A stretch of DNA of 64,000 nt from Vibrio sinensis (lineage in GTDB: Bacteria; Pseudomonadota; Gammaproteobacteria; Enterobacterales; Vibrionaceae). Shown here in pieces: positions 26,775-35,049 of the stretch. The position numbers were made by a program, and so were the translations under genes. The stretch's first letter is position 1. Each line of letters starts with the position of its first letter. The stretch spans positions 1 through 64,000 of the forward strand of contig NZ_QVMU01000027.1 in the NCBI RefSeq assembly GCF_003605645.1, read 5' to 3'. The notes beneath the pieces were generated by a model that saw nothing but the letters and a program-made list of their open reading frames with translations, made no database searches and was not told the DNA's origin.

Positions 26775-26804
26775 GAGGCAGTGCTGCACTGCCTCTTATT
26801 TTTT
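26771..26804 (+). terminator. Rho-independent terminator of the LysR gene
   Basis: ATAAGAGGCAGTG and CACTGCCTCTTAT pair over 13 bp around a three-base loop, ending in six T. The stem begins within the stop codon region. Confidence 0.9.
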
Positions 26805-26894
26805 ATCTATAAGTTTTTATTATATCTATAAACTCATGATTAAATCGCCGTAACATTACCAATACCCAATAACTACCACGATCTGGCCAATCAA

Positions 26895-28031
26895 TTACAG
26901 TTGTCTGAATAGAGAGAAAGCTTGGTTAACCTGTTGATCCGTCACTACAAAACCAATCAATTTTTCTTCCTCATCCAGTGCTTTGGCAACAATACCGCTG
27001 TCATGAATGTCCAATAACCATCTCGCGACTCTAGCATCATGAGTGATTCCACCCAGCTGAATGGGATAGTTAGGCGTTTTCACTTTCACCATCATATTGG
27101 GTAAAGTCACCGCAGTAACTTGCCCGCATAAGGTTTTTGCCAGCGCATTGGCACTGATTAATGTCGGTTGCAAGAAAGCTCGGATTTCTCCTCTAAATTC
27201 TGCGCAATCTCCCAATGCGTAAACATTTTCAGCCGATGTCTGCATATTGTCATCAACACATATACCATAATTCACCTCTAGCCCAGCCAACTTCGCTAAT
27301 TGAGTATTAGCGCGTAAGCCCGCACAAACCAAAACTTGATCAACTCGAACCAAGCTTCCATTACTCAGTTGAGCACAAATTCCGTGTTCTTCTCGAGAGA
27401 TCGCCTCAACAAACTCTCTGGTGATCACTTCGATACGGTGCTTACTCAAAGTCTTAGTCAGTTGATGCGCGACGGTAGCCGGGAGTAAATTCGCCATCAG
27501 CTGCTCCGCGGGTTCAACCAATACCACTTGCTTACCCGCATTAGCCAAATCAAGAGCCACCTCAACTCCAATAAGTCCGCCACCTAACACAAGTACTCGC
27601 TCAGCCTCACTCACTTTAGAATGACACGATGCAAACTCAGCTAGGCTGTTTAACGTGACAACATCATTGGTTGCATCACCTTGCATCGGGGGAATAAACA
27701 CATTCGCCCCTGTTGCTAACACCAACTTGGAATAAGGAAATACTTTCTCATTGGCGACCACTTGATTGTTTTCCACATCTATCTGGGTGACCTGATGAAA
27801 TGGGAATAGGTTCACTTGATGTTGCTCTGCAAATATCTGCGAGGGCAGAGTAATCAAGTCTTGCACTTTCTGTTGTTTTGAAAATACATGGCTCAGATCG
27901 GGTTTATTGTAGTCATGCCCCTCATCGGCGGTAATGACTGTAATCGGAAGCTGTTGATTCTGGCGACGAATCGCTTTCACCAATTGGTAAGCGGCAAAGC
28001 CGCTTCCAATAATAACAATCGGTTGTTCCAT
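26895..28031 (-). CDS. norW: NADH:flavorubredoxin reductase NorW
   Basis: A 378-residue FAD/NAD(P)H oxidoreductase that passes electrons from NADH to the rubredoxin domain of NorV. The FAD-binding site is IVIIGSGFAAYQLVKAIR (residues 5-22), the NADH-binding site VLVLGGGLIGVEVALDLANAG (about 145-165), and the second FAD motif VYALGDCAEF (about 268-277). Its ATG overlaps the norV stop by one base (TAATG), so translation is coupled. Confidence 0.95.
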   Translation of the reverse strand: MEQPIVIIGSGFAAYQLVKAIRRQNQQLPITVITADEGHDYNKPDLSHVFSKQQKVQDLITLPSQIFAEQHQVNLFPFHQVTQIDVENNQVVANEKVFPYSKLVLATGANVFIPPMQGDATNDVVTLNSLAEFASCHSKVSEAERVLVLGGGLIGVEVALDLANAGKQVVLVEPAEQLMANLLPATVAHQLTKTLSKHRIEVITREFVEAISREEHGICAQLSNGSLVRVDQVLVCAGLRANTQLAKLAGLEVNYGICVDDNMQTSAENVYALGDCAEFRGEIRAFLQPTLISANALAKTLCGQVTAVTLPNMMVKVKTPNYPIQLGGITHDARVARWLLDIHDSGIVAKALDEEEKLIGFVVTDQQVNQAFSLFRQL

Positions 28032-29578
28032 TAAGCGACCTCACTCTGATTTGACTCTGAAGCAGGTTTTTCACAAGGCACAAATACGTCTTTGCCTAAA
28101 TGGCATTCTGGGCAAAGAAAGTAATCCGGTACTTCTCCCCAAGCTGTACCGGGTTCAACACCTTGATTCGGCTCACCTAACTCGGGATCATATACCCAAT
28201 TACACACCGTACAGATCATGCATTGACAGTCAGGACCATGCTCTTTTGATGCCTTCACTTGGCTTACACTGTTATCTGAACTTTCACCTAGGCTCTCATC
28301 TAAGCTCGATTGCTTCGAAACATTGACAGGAGATGATGACATTGCCGCAAACGTAGTTTGCATTGGTTCAACATTCAAATCATGTAACGCCCACTGTTTA
28401 GCCACTTGACGACCATGCTCTCGACAAATACGCATCGCATTGCCATCAGGACGCCATTTAGTTTTTAAGCTCACTGTGGTTTCAAAGCCAGCATCGGTTA
28501 AACGAGCGTGAATACGATCGACAGCACCACCGTTCCAACCATAACTACCAAACGCCCCGGCTTTTTTCTCTTTAAAGCGCAAACCGGTGATCTCTTCGAG
28601 CATACCCGCCACTTTTGGCATCATCACATTGTTCATCGTTGAAGAGCCAACCAATATGCCTTTTGAACGAAATACGTTAGCAAGGATGTCATTTTTGTCA
28701 TGACGCGAAACATTGAATACTTTCACTGCCACTGCCGGATCCACATCGTGAATACCTTGAGCAATCGCATCAGCCATCATACGAGTATTATTCGACATTG
28801 AATCGTAAAAGATGGTAATGCGGTCTTCTTGATACGCATCCGCCCATTCTAGGTATTTTTCGATGATCTGCGCTGGATTGTCGCGCCAAACAATCCCATG
28901 CGAAGTGGCAATCATATCGACCGGAAGGTTAAAACTCAGAACCTCTTTAATTTTAGCCGTCACTAAACTGCTAAATGGTGTCAAGATATTCGAGTAGTAA
29001 CGTAAGCACTGATCCATCAGCTCGTTTTGGTCCACTTCATCATTAAACAAGTGCTCATCACAGTAATGTTGCCCAAACGCATCATTACTGAACAACACGG
29101 CATCGCCGGTTAAATAAGTCATCATACTATCTGGCCAGTGCAGCATCGGAGCTTCGACGAACACCAACTGTTTGCCATTACCAATATCTAAACTGTCACC
29201 TGTTTTTACGGTTTGGAAATTCCATTCAGGATGGTGATGGTGCCCAACGATCGAATCAATCGCCGCTTCAGTACAGTAGATCGGTGTATTAGGAATACGC
29301 TCAAGTAATGCTGACAATGCCCCTGAGTGATCCTCTTCTGCATGGTTTACCACAATGTAGTCGATGGTGTTTAGATCGATTTCCATTTCAAGATTTTGCA
29401 GGAATTGATGGCTAAAACGGTGATCCACCGTATCAATTAACACGGTTTTCTCTTCACGGATAAGGTAGCTGTTATAGCTAGTACCACGAGTCATTTTGTA
29501 TTCAGTCCCGTGGAAATCTTGTACTTCCCAATCGCGTTGACCGACCCAGTGAATGTTGTTTTTAACGTGAATTGTCAT
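28031..29578 (-). CDS. norV: anaerobic nitric oxide reductase flavorubredoxin NorV
   Basis: A 515-residue cytoplasmic enzyme that reduces NO to N2O under low oxygen. Residues 1-250 are a metallo-beta-lactamase-like diiron domain with HAEEDHSGAL (about 79-88). About 255-395 is a flavodoxin domain (IFYDSMSNNTRMMADAIAQG). The C terminus (about 450-500) is rubredoxin with CMICTVC and FLCPECHLG. It is about 36 residues longer than E. coli NorV, mostly in the linker before rubredoxin. The ATG at 29578 follows AAAGGAAAGG and matches the family N terminus; upstream in-frame codons would lie in the promoter. Confidence 0.95.
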   Translation of the reverse strand: MTIHVKNNIHWVGQRDWEVQDFHGTEYKMTRGTSYNSYLIREEKTVLIDTVDHRFSHQFLQNLEMEIDLNTIDYIVVNHAEEDHSGALSALLERIPNTPIYCTEAAIDSIVGHHHHPEWNFQTVKTGDSLDIGNGKQLVFVEAPMLHWPDSMMTYLTGDAVLFSNDAFGQHYCDEHLFNDEVDQNELMDQCLRYYSNILTPFSSLVTAKIKEVLSFNLPVDMIATSHGIVWRDNPAQIIEKYLEWADAYQEDRITIFYDSMSNNTRMMADAIAQGIHDVDPAVAVKVFNVSRHDKNDILANVFRSKGILVGSSTMNNVMMPKVAGMLEEITGLRFKEKKAGAFGSYGWNGGAVDRIHARLTDAGFETTVSLKTKWRPDGNAMRICREHGRQVAKQWALHDLNVEPMQTTFAAMSSSPVNVSKQSSLDESLGESSDNSVSQVKASKEHGPDCQCMICTVCNWVYDPELGEPNQGVEPGTAWGEVPDYFLCPECHLGKDVFVPCEKPASESNQSEVA

Positions 29579-29642
29579 AATGCAGCCTTTCCTTTCAAAC
29601 ATCCCAATATCGGGATAAATAATTAAATTCTGCATAGCTAAT

Positions 29643-29658
29643 TGCATTCACTGTGCCA
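29643..29658 (-). promoter_or_regulatory. sigma-54 promoter of norVW
   Basis: On the minus strand TGGCACAGTGAATGCA fits the -24/-12 consensus (TGGCAC, then TGCA at correct spacing). This places the start about 55 bases before the norV ATG. It agrees with NorR being a sigma-54 activator. Confidence 0.85.
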
Positions 29659-29722
29659 ACTTTTCAATTAAAGTTAACGCATTGTTTTCATTGAACTTTA
29701 AATTATACCGAAAACTTATTTT

Positions 29723-29777
29723 GTATAATTGACAACACCAGCCAACTGTCAAAAAGACAAACCTTTGTTAAAATTAC
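29723..29777. promoter_or_regulatory. three NorR binding sites
   Basis: Three sequences fit the NorR core GT-N7-AC: GTATAATTGAC (29723-29733), GTCAAAAAGAC (29748-29758) and GTTAAAATTAC (29767-29777). E. coli likewise has three NorR enhancer sites in the norR-norV interval, needed to assemble the active hexamer. The site nearest norR is 28 bases before its ATG and may also mediate autoregulation. Confidence 0.75.
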
Positions 29778-29804
29778 AATGTCATAACGGATAGGAAGCA
29801 AAAG

Positions 29805-31403
29805 ATGAATCGCTATAAAAATGATTGGATTCAAGTCGCCTTAGACATCACCTCTGGAATCTCAGAGCAAGACAGATTTGAACGTCTACTCGCCACCATC
29901 CGCTCGATGCTCAAATGCGATGCCTCCGCATTATTGTTATTTGATCAGCAGCATTTCACACCGTTAGCCATTAATGGCCTCGCTGATGAAGTGCTTGGCC
30001 GCCGCTTTGATATCACTCAGCATCCACGATTTGAAGCCATAGCACGTGCTGGTGATATTGTCCGCTTTCCAAGCGACAGTGAACTCGCCGATCCTTATGA
30101 TGGCTTAATTCCTAACCACACTGACAACCTAGAAGTACACGCTTGTATTGGATTACCGCTGATTCAAGAAGACCGACTCATTGGTGCGGTCACCATTGAT
30201 GCCTTTGATCCAACCCAGTTCGATAAATTTGCGGACAACGATTTACGTCTAATCAGTGCATTAGCCGCAAACAGCTTAAACACCGCACTGCTCATGGAGC
30301 AATTGGAAAAAAACGCAACAGTAAGTAACACGAGCAAACGTCACACTCCCAATAAAAACCAAGGTGATGAGATCATTGGCCAATCTGCTGCCATCGTAGA
30401 AATGAAATCGCATATTGAAGCGGTCGCCAATACCGATTTATCCGTATTGATCATGGGAGAGACCGGTGTGGGTAAAGAGTTGGTTGCTCACGCTATTTAT
30501 GCCCAATCACAACGTGCTGATGAGGCGTTCGTTTACCTCAACTGCGCAGCACTACCTGAATCGGTGGCAGAAAGCGAACTGTTTGGTCACATTAAAGGAG
30601 CATTTACCGGTGCGATCAGCAATCGAAAAGGCAAATTCGAAATGGCTGACAAAGGTACTCTGTTTCTGGATGAAATTGGCGAACTGTCATTAGCACTACA
30701 AGCCAAATTATTGCGGGCGCTCCAATACGGTGACATCCAACGAGTTGGGGATGATAGCAACATCAAAGTGGATGTACGTATTATCGCGGCGACCAACCGT
30801 GTGATGCACGAAGAAGTTAAAGAGGGGCGTTTTCGGGCTGATTTATACCATCGACTCAGCGTGTTCCCTATTTTTGTCCCCCCGCTGCGTGAGCGCGGGA
30901 AAGATATTGTGCTATTAGCTGGATTCTTTGCCGAACGTTGCCAACATAAGCTTAATGTCGCCAGCATTACGTTTTCCGCCGAAACATTATCGTTACTCCA
31001 ACGACAATCTTGGCTAGGTAATGTGCGTGAGTTTGAACATGCGATCAACCGAGCGGCGGTATTAGCCAAAGGAGAATCAACGGATGCACACTTGATGCTG
31101 CAACCCCATCATTTTCAATTGTCACTAACAATGACATCAGGCGGATCACACCATTCAATGGTTACCGACTCAAATACCAATTTATACAGTTCCAGCCTGC
31201 ACAATGCTGATTCCAAAATCATGCAGGATCATATCGACATACCTAAAGATTTAGATATGAAAACGGCAATGGATCGTTTTCATACACAACTAATTCAACA
31301 ACGTTATATCGAAAATGATAAAAATTTAAGTGCGACAGCAACACAGTTGGGGGTCAACCCAGGTAACTTACACCGCTTAATGAAACGGCTAGGTCTAAAA
31401 TAA
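29805..31403 (+). CDS. norR: NO-responsive sigma-54 activator NorR
   Basis: A 532-residue bacterial enhancer-binding protein. The N-terminal GAF domain (about 15-170) senses NO through a non-haem iron. The AAA+ domain carries the Walker A motif GETGVGKELVA (about 220-230), the sigma-54 contact loop GAFTGA (about 267-272) and LFLDEIGE (about 286-293). The C-terminal Fis-type HTH ends at NPGNLHRLMKRLGLK. It is divergent from norVW and separated from it by the predicted NorR sites. Slightly longer than E. coli NorR (504) because of the linker before the HTH. Confidence 0.96.
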   Translation: MNRYKNDWIQVALDITSGISEQDRFERLLATIRSMLKCDASALLLFDQQHFTPLAINGLADEVLGRRFDITQHPRFEAIARAGDIVRFPSDSELADPYDGLIPNHTDNLEVHACIGLPLIQEDRLIGAVTIDAFDPTQFDKFADNDLRLISALAANSLNTALLMEQLEKNATVSNTSKRHTPNKNQGDEIIGQSAAIVEMKSHIEAVANTDLSVLIMGETGVGKELVAHAIYAQSQRADEAFVYLNCAALPESVAESELFGHIKGAFTGAISNRKGKFEMADKGTLFLDEIGELSLALQAKLLRALQYGDIQRVGDDSNIKVDVRIIAATNRVMHEEVKEGRFRADLYHRLSVFPIFVPPLRERGKDIVLLAGFFAERCQHKLNVASITFSAETLSLLQRQSWLGNVREFEHAINRAAVLAKGESTDAHLMLQPHHFQLSLTMTSGGSHHSMVTDSNTNLYSSSLHNADSKIMQDHIDIPKDLDMKTAMDRFHTQLIQQRYIENDKNLSATATQLGVNPGNLHRLMKRLGLK

Positions 31404-31415
31404 CCGCTATTGATA

Positions 31416-31467
31416 TACCCAAGTAACTTGTTCGTATCAGTTACTGATATGTCGAAATACTTGGGTA
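31416..31467. repeat. dispersed palindromic repeat, copy 2
   Basis: TACCCAAGTA and TACTTGGGTA form perfect inverted ends 32 bases apart, with internal GTATCAGTTACTGATAT symmetry. The element begins 12 bases after the norR stop, so it may serve as its transcript end. Compare copy 1 at 5521-5584. Confidence 0.55.
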
Positions 31468-31798
31468 CTTCTCATTTCTGATGATTATAATTCCACCAGA
31501 GCACACCCCACAAAAACAAACAAGTCTGTAACACGAAAATCACAACTCAAGCAAATTTAATCGTTCACATTAGAATTTATATTAATGCTGAACTTAAAAA
31601 GTATTATATTAATAATCCTATTTTCCATTTTTGATAATTTATCTCTTTTTGTTGATCTTATGAAACTGTTGATCTTGTTAAATAATAAGCGCATCATATA
31701 AATAGAATAATAAAGTACATTGTACTAAAGATATACACATGACGTGAAACAATATTATTTTTCAACAGAAATCGGTATAGGTCAGTTAACTAATACTG

Positions 31799-31817
31799 AC
31801 AGATAACGTTTATCTGT
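31799..31817. promoter_or_regulatory. perfect palindrome upstream of the HTH/zinc-ribbon gene
   Basis: ACAGATAA-CGT-TTATCTGT is an 8-3-8 perfect palindrome, 24 bases before the ATG at 31842. It may be the autoregulatory operator of the HTH protein encoded there. Confidence 0.45.
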
Positions 31818-31841
31818 TTTCGCTTGATTAGAGATTTGTAT

Positions 31842-32291
31842 ATGTTAAGAATCATCAGCGCTGATAAATTCATCGCATCACGATTTATCTTAGAGTATAG
31901 CAAACCTGAATTCGCCTCATTATTAGGTGTTTCAGTTGCGAAAATCACCAATATTGAAAATGGAAAATCTGCAATCCCTCCTGTTTATGACTACGCTATT
32001 AATTACTTACTCAAAGAGCACCCGTTTACAGAAAGTGCGGTGAGTATTTTAAGTACACATGAAACACTAAACTTCGCTCGAAGAGTGAATGTTAATTCCA
32101 AAGTAAAACGGTTATCTTGCAAGCGTTGTGATAGTCGACATCTACATGTCATGGCAGGGGAAAACGGGCTTTACTTTGTTGAGTGTATGAATTGCAAGCA
32201 TACGATGTATTCATCAGGTACAGCTGTAAAACGTTACCAGTTCTGGTCTCACCATGGAGTGCATTTAGATAACCACTTATTTGATAGCTAA
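31842..32291 (+). CDS. putative regulator: XRE-like HTH plus zinc ribbon
   Basis: A 149-residue protein. Residues about 8-55 contain an XRE-like HTH (RFILEYSKPEFASLLGVSVA, then KITNIENGKS). Residues about 95-125 hold CKRC and CMNC about 18 residues apart, a four-Cys zinc-ribbon pattern. ATG 31842 is chosen; a TTG 18 bases upstream is possible. I cannot name the family. It lies upstream of speF in the same direction but with about 500 bases and a terminator between, so it is a separate unit. It may regulate itself or speF. Confidence 0.65.
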   Translation: MLRIISADKFIASRFILEYSKPEFASLLGVSVAKITNIENGKSAIPPVYDYAINYLLKEHPFTESAVSILSTHETLNFARRVNVNSKVKRLSCKRCDSRHLHVMAGENGLYFVECMNCKHTMYSSGTAVKRYQFWSHHGVHLDNHLFDS

Positions 32292-32392
32292 ATGAACTTA
32301 AGTCATCACAATCAACTCTCTTTCTGAAGTTACTTGTGGACACCCACTTTCTATTGCACTTTCCATTATTGATGATAATCGCCCATTTGTTT

Positions 32393-32428
32393 AAAAAAGC
32401 CATCACCGAGTATGTTGATGGCTTTTTG
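32393..32428. terminator. Rho-independent terminator
   Basis: AAAAAGCCATCA and TGATGGCTTTTT pair perfectly (12 bp) around a ten-base loop. It ends the HTH/zinc-ribbon transcript and can act in both directions. Confidence 0.85.
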
Positions 32429-32655
32429 CTTTTCTCAATAAATTAAAATTCATTAATAAATGGCGACTAATTATATATGCAATATGTAGTGTTATTAATG
32501 GAAATTAGTGCAAATTACCCAAAAGTATAACGTGATCAAAGTCGCAAAATCTTGTTTCGTAGCGATTCAATTAATTATTATAATATAGACGATCACAAAA
32601 TTATGGTTTAAATATTTATTCTCTCACACGAATACCACTGGCTATATATAACTAA

Positions 32656-32671
32656 AGTGATGAAAATCACG
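32656..32671. promoter_or_regulatory. CRP-like site upstream of speF
   Basis: AGTGA-TGAAAA-TCACG matches eight of ten positions of TGTGA-N6-TCACA. It lies 134 bases before the speF ATG and overlaps the first 18-bp repeat, so the two regulators could compete. Confidence 0.45.
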
Positions 32672-32734
32672 AAATCTAATTTCATTAAAATAAGATTTCT
32701 AAACATGAACTAGTAATCACGAAATTCAATTTCA
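32667..32734. promoter_or_regulatory. two 18-bp direct repeats with palindromic core upstream of speF
   Basis: TCACGAAATCTAATTTCA (32667-32684) and TCACGAAATTCAATTTCA (32717-32734) differ at two positions and are exactly 50 bp apart. The core GAAAT-N3-ATTTC is an inverted repeat. Near-identical sites occur upstream of the EamA gene (54816-54833) and, as a core, before the AbrB-like gene (36454-36466). Confidence 0.6.
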
Positions 32735-32804
32735 GAATTTAATTATAAATATTAATTCGTAATATCACCCTTGTCGTTTTCCAGAACATACAAGAGATAT
32801 TAAA

Positions 32805-34985
32805 ATGAAACATTTAGTTATCGGTGTGAGTAATTATATGCCTGAAGATTTCAGCTTATTAGCTGAATCTTTAGATGAACAATTCAATCGTACATTGCTC
32901 CCTCTTGACCATATTGATTTAACCGATGTTGGTGCTGTTATTCTTACTGCCGCTGATATTGAAACTGGTTTACATAAAGTTATTTCAGAAACAGGTTATG
33001 GTATTCCCGTTTTTCTCGTGAACGATAATTCACCTGTTTCCGCTAAAGATTACGTATGGCTTACCGGCGTTATCGATTTGGAAAGACAGTCGATTGATTA
33101 CTATTGTCGCCAAATCAATGAGGCTGTAGCAAAATACGAGTGCCGTTTATTGCCTCCATTCTTCAAGCAATTGACAAAATACGTAGAAATGGGCAATTCA
33201 GCATTCGACTGCCCAGGACACCAAGGTGGTCAGTTCTTTAAGAAACACCCTGCAGGCAAACAGTTCTACGATTTCTTTGGTGAAAATCTATTCCGCAGCG
33301 ACTTATGTAATGCTGACGTAGATTTAGGCGATCTACTGATCCACGAGGGTTCTGCTCACCAAGCGCAGGCTTATGCTGCAAAAGTGTTTAACGCAGACAA
33401 AACTTACTTCGTACTGAATGGTACCTCTGCATCGAACAAAGTGGTTTGTAATGCTTTAGTCACTGAAGATGACTTAGTATTGTTCGACCGTAATAACCAC
33501 AAATCAAACCATCATGGTGCGCTTATTCAAGCCGGTGGTATGCCTGTTTACCTAGAAACAGCACGTAACCCATATGGTTTTATCGGCGGTATGGATGAGC
33601 ACTGTTTTGACGAAGCTTATATCCGCGAACAGATTGCGAAAGTTAGCCCAGAACGCGCACGTGATGCTCGCCCGTTCCGTCTTGCTATCATTCAATTAGG
33701 TACTTACGACGGCACCATTTATAACGCTCGTTACGTAATGGATAAAATTGGCCATCTATGTGATTACATCTTGTTTGACTCAGCTTGGGTTGGTTATGAG
33801 CAGTTCATTCCAATGATGAGAGATTGCTCACCGCTATTACTGGATCTTAAACCAGAAGACGCTGGCGTCATCGTGACTCAATCTGTACACAAACAACAAG
33901 CAGGTTTCTCTCAAACCTCACAAATTCACAAGAAAGACCACCATATCAAAGGTCAAGATCGCTACTGCAACCACAAACGCTTCAATAACGCGTTCATGAT
34001 GCAAGCATCGACTTCACCATTTTATGCCTTGTTCTCTGCACTAGACATCAACGCTAAAATCCACGACGGTGAAGCGGGTCTACGCCTATGGAGTGACGCG
34101 GTTAAAACCGGTATCGAAGCGCGTAAAGAAATCCTTAAGAGTTGTGAGTTAGTTCGCCCATTTATTCCTCATGAAATCGATGGCCACCCATGGGGTAGCT
34201 ATGATACTGATGAAATTGCGACCAATAAAAAGTTCTTCATGTTTGAGCCAAATGCAAGCTGGCATAAGTTTGAGGGTTATGGTGAAGGACAGTATTTCGT
34301 TGACCCATGTAAGCTGCTGCTTACGACGGAAGGTATTGCTGAAGATGGTAGCTACGCCGACTTTGGTATCCCAGCGACACTACTTGCGAACTTCTTACGT
34401 GAGAACGGTATCATTCCTGAAAAATGTGACCTTAACTCTATCTTATTCTTGCTGACACCAGCAGAAGATATGGGCAAAATCCGTCACTTGGTTGCACAAA
34501 TAAACCGCTTTGAAAAATTCGTGAAAGATGATGCTCCGTTAAGTGTCGTGCTTCCTCGAGTTTATGAAGCCAACAAAGAACGCTACCGCAATTACACCAT
34601 ACGCCAGCTATGTCAGGAAATGCATGACATGTATAAAGAGCTGAACGTAAAACAATTGCAAAAAGCGATGTTCCGTTGTGAATACTTCCCACAAATGGTC
34701 CACAAACCAGATATCGCCACACGTAAATACTTCCGTGGTGAGTGCGATTATTTACCACTAAACGAAGCGATTGGTCGCGTCGCAGCAGAGGGTGCCCTTC
34801 CTTATCCTCCTGGCATCATCTGCGTAATTACTGGCGAAGTTTGGACTCAACACGTCGTGGATTACTTCCTTTCACTTGAAGAAGGCATTAACCGTTTCCC
34901 TGGGTTCGCGCCTGAAATTCAAGGTGTTTACCTTGAAGATGTTAACGGTCGTACCACTGCACATTGTTATGTCCTAAAAGATTAA
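32805..34985 (+). CDS. speF: ornithine decarboxylase, acid-inducible type
   Basis: A 726-residue PLP-dependent group III decarboxylase (E. coli SpeF 732) that converts ornithine to putrescine, consuming a proton. Residues 1-110 are the wing domain. The PLP domain contains FDCPGHQGG (about 130-138), HEGSAHQAQAYAA, LNGTSASNK (about 204-212), FDSAWVGYEQF and the PLP-lysine segment TQSVHKQQAGFSQTSQIHKK (about 359-378). The C-terminal domain ends ITGEVWTQHVVDYFLSLEEG. It is followed by potE, giving the usual decarboxylase-antiporter acid-resistance pair. Confidence 0.94.
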   Translation: MKHLVIGVSNYMPEDFSLLAESLDEQFNRTLLPLDHIDLTDVGAVILTAADIETGLHKVISETGYGIPVFLVNDNSPVSAKDYVWLTGVIDLERQSIDYYCRQINEAVAKYECRLLPPFFKQLTKYVEMGNSAFDCPGHQGGQFFKKHPAGKQFYDFFGENLFRSDLCNADVDLGDLLIHEGSAHQAQAYAAKVFNADKTYFVLNGTSASNKVVCNALVTEDDLVLFDRNNHKSNHHGALIQAGGMPVYLETARNPYGFIGGMDEHCFDEAYIREQIAKVSPERARDARPFRLAIIQLGTYDGTIYNARYVMDKIGHLCDYILFDSAWVGYEQFIPMMRDCSPLLLDLKPEDAGVIVTQSVHKQQAGFSQTSQIHKKDHHIKGQDRYCNHKRFNNAFMMQASTSPFYALFSALDINAKIHDGEAGLRLWSDAVKTGIEARKEILKSCELVRPFIPHEIDGHPWGSYDTDEIATNKKFFMFEPNASWHKFEGYGEGQYFVDPCKLLLTTEGIAEDGSYADFGIPATLLANFLRENGIIPEKCDLNSILFLLTPAEDMGKIRHLVAQINRFEKFVKDDAPLSVVLPRVYEANKERYRNYTIRQLCQEMHDMYKELNVKQLQKAMFRCEYFPQMVHKPDIATRKYFRGECDYLPLNEAIGRVAAEGALPYPPGIICVITGEVWTQHVVDYFLSLEEGINRFPGFAPEIQGVYLEDVNGRTTAHCYVLKD

Positions 34986-34992
34986 TCGATCT

Positions 34993-35026
34993 CGTTCGCA
35001 CCGATCCCTACCTATCGGTGCGAACG
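34993..35026. other. strong stem-loop between speF and potE
   Basis: CGTTCGCACCGAT and ATCGGTGCGAACG pair perfectly over 13 bp around an eight-base loop. It starts seven bases after the speF stop and ends 23 bases before the potE ATG. Only TTCTATTTC follows, so it is a weak terminator at best. It probably tunes potE expression or protects the speF mRNA. Confidence 0.65.
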
Positions 35027-35049
35027 TTCTATTTCGTGGAGAATATTAT

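Larger units (their letters stand above)
31404..31841. other. intergenic region with repeat and operator-like palindrome
   Basis: 438 AT-rich bases between norR and the HTH/zinc-ribbon gene. It holds the dispersed repeat (31416-31467) immediately after norR and a perfect palindrome (31799-31817) just before the next gene. Nothing convincing lies between them. Confidence 0.5.
32292..32804. other. speF upstream region
   Basis: 513 bases containing a terminator (32393-32428), a CRP-like site (32656-32671) and two 18-bp direct repeats (32667-32734). The remainder is very AT-rich. Only tiny open frames occur (10-18 codons), none resembling the ornithine-sensing SpeFL leader peptide of enterics. 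Confidence 0.55.

Noticed and set aside
32459..32713. Possible SpeFL-like arrest leader peptide before speF
   Set aside because: Only three tiny frames of 9-17 residues exist and none resembles the His/Arg/Phe-rich enteric leader peptide.
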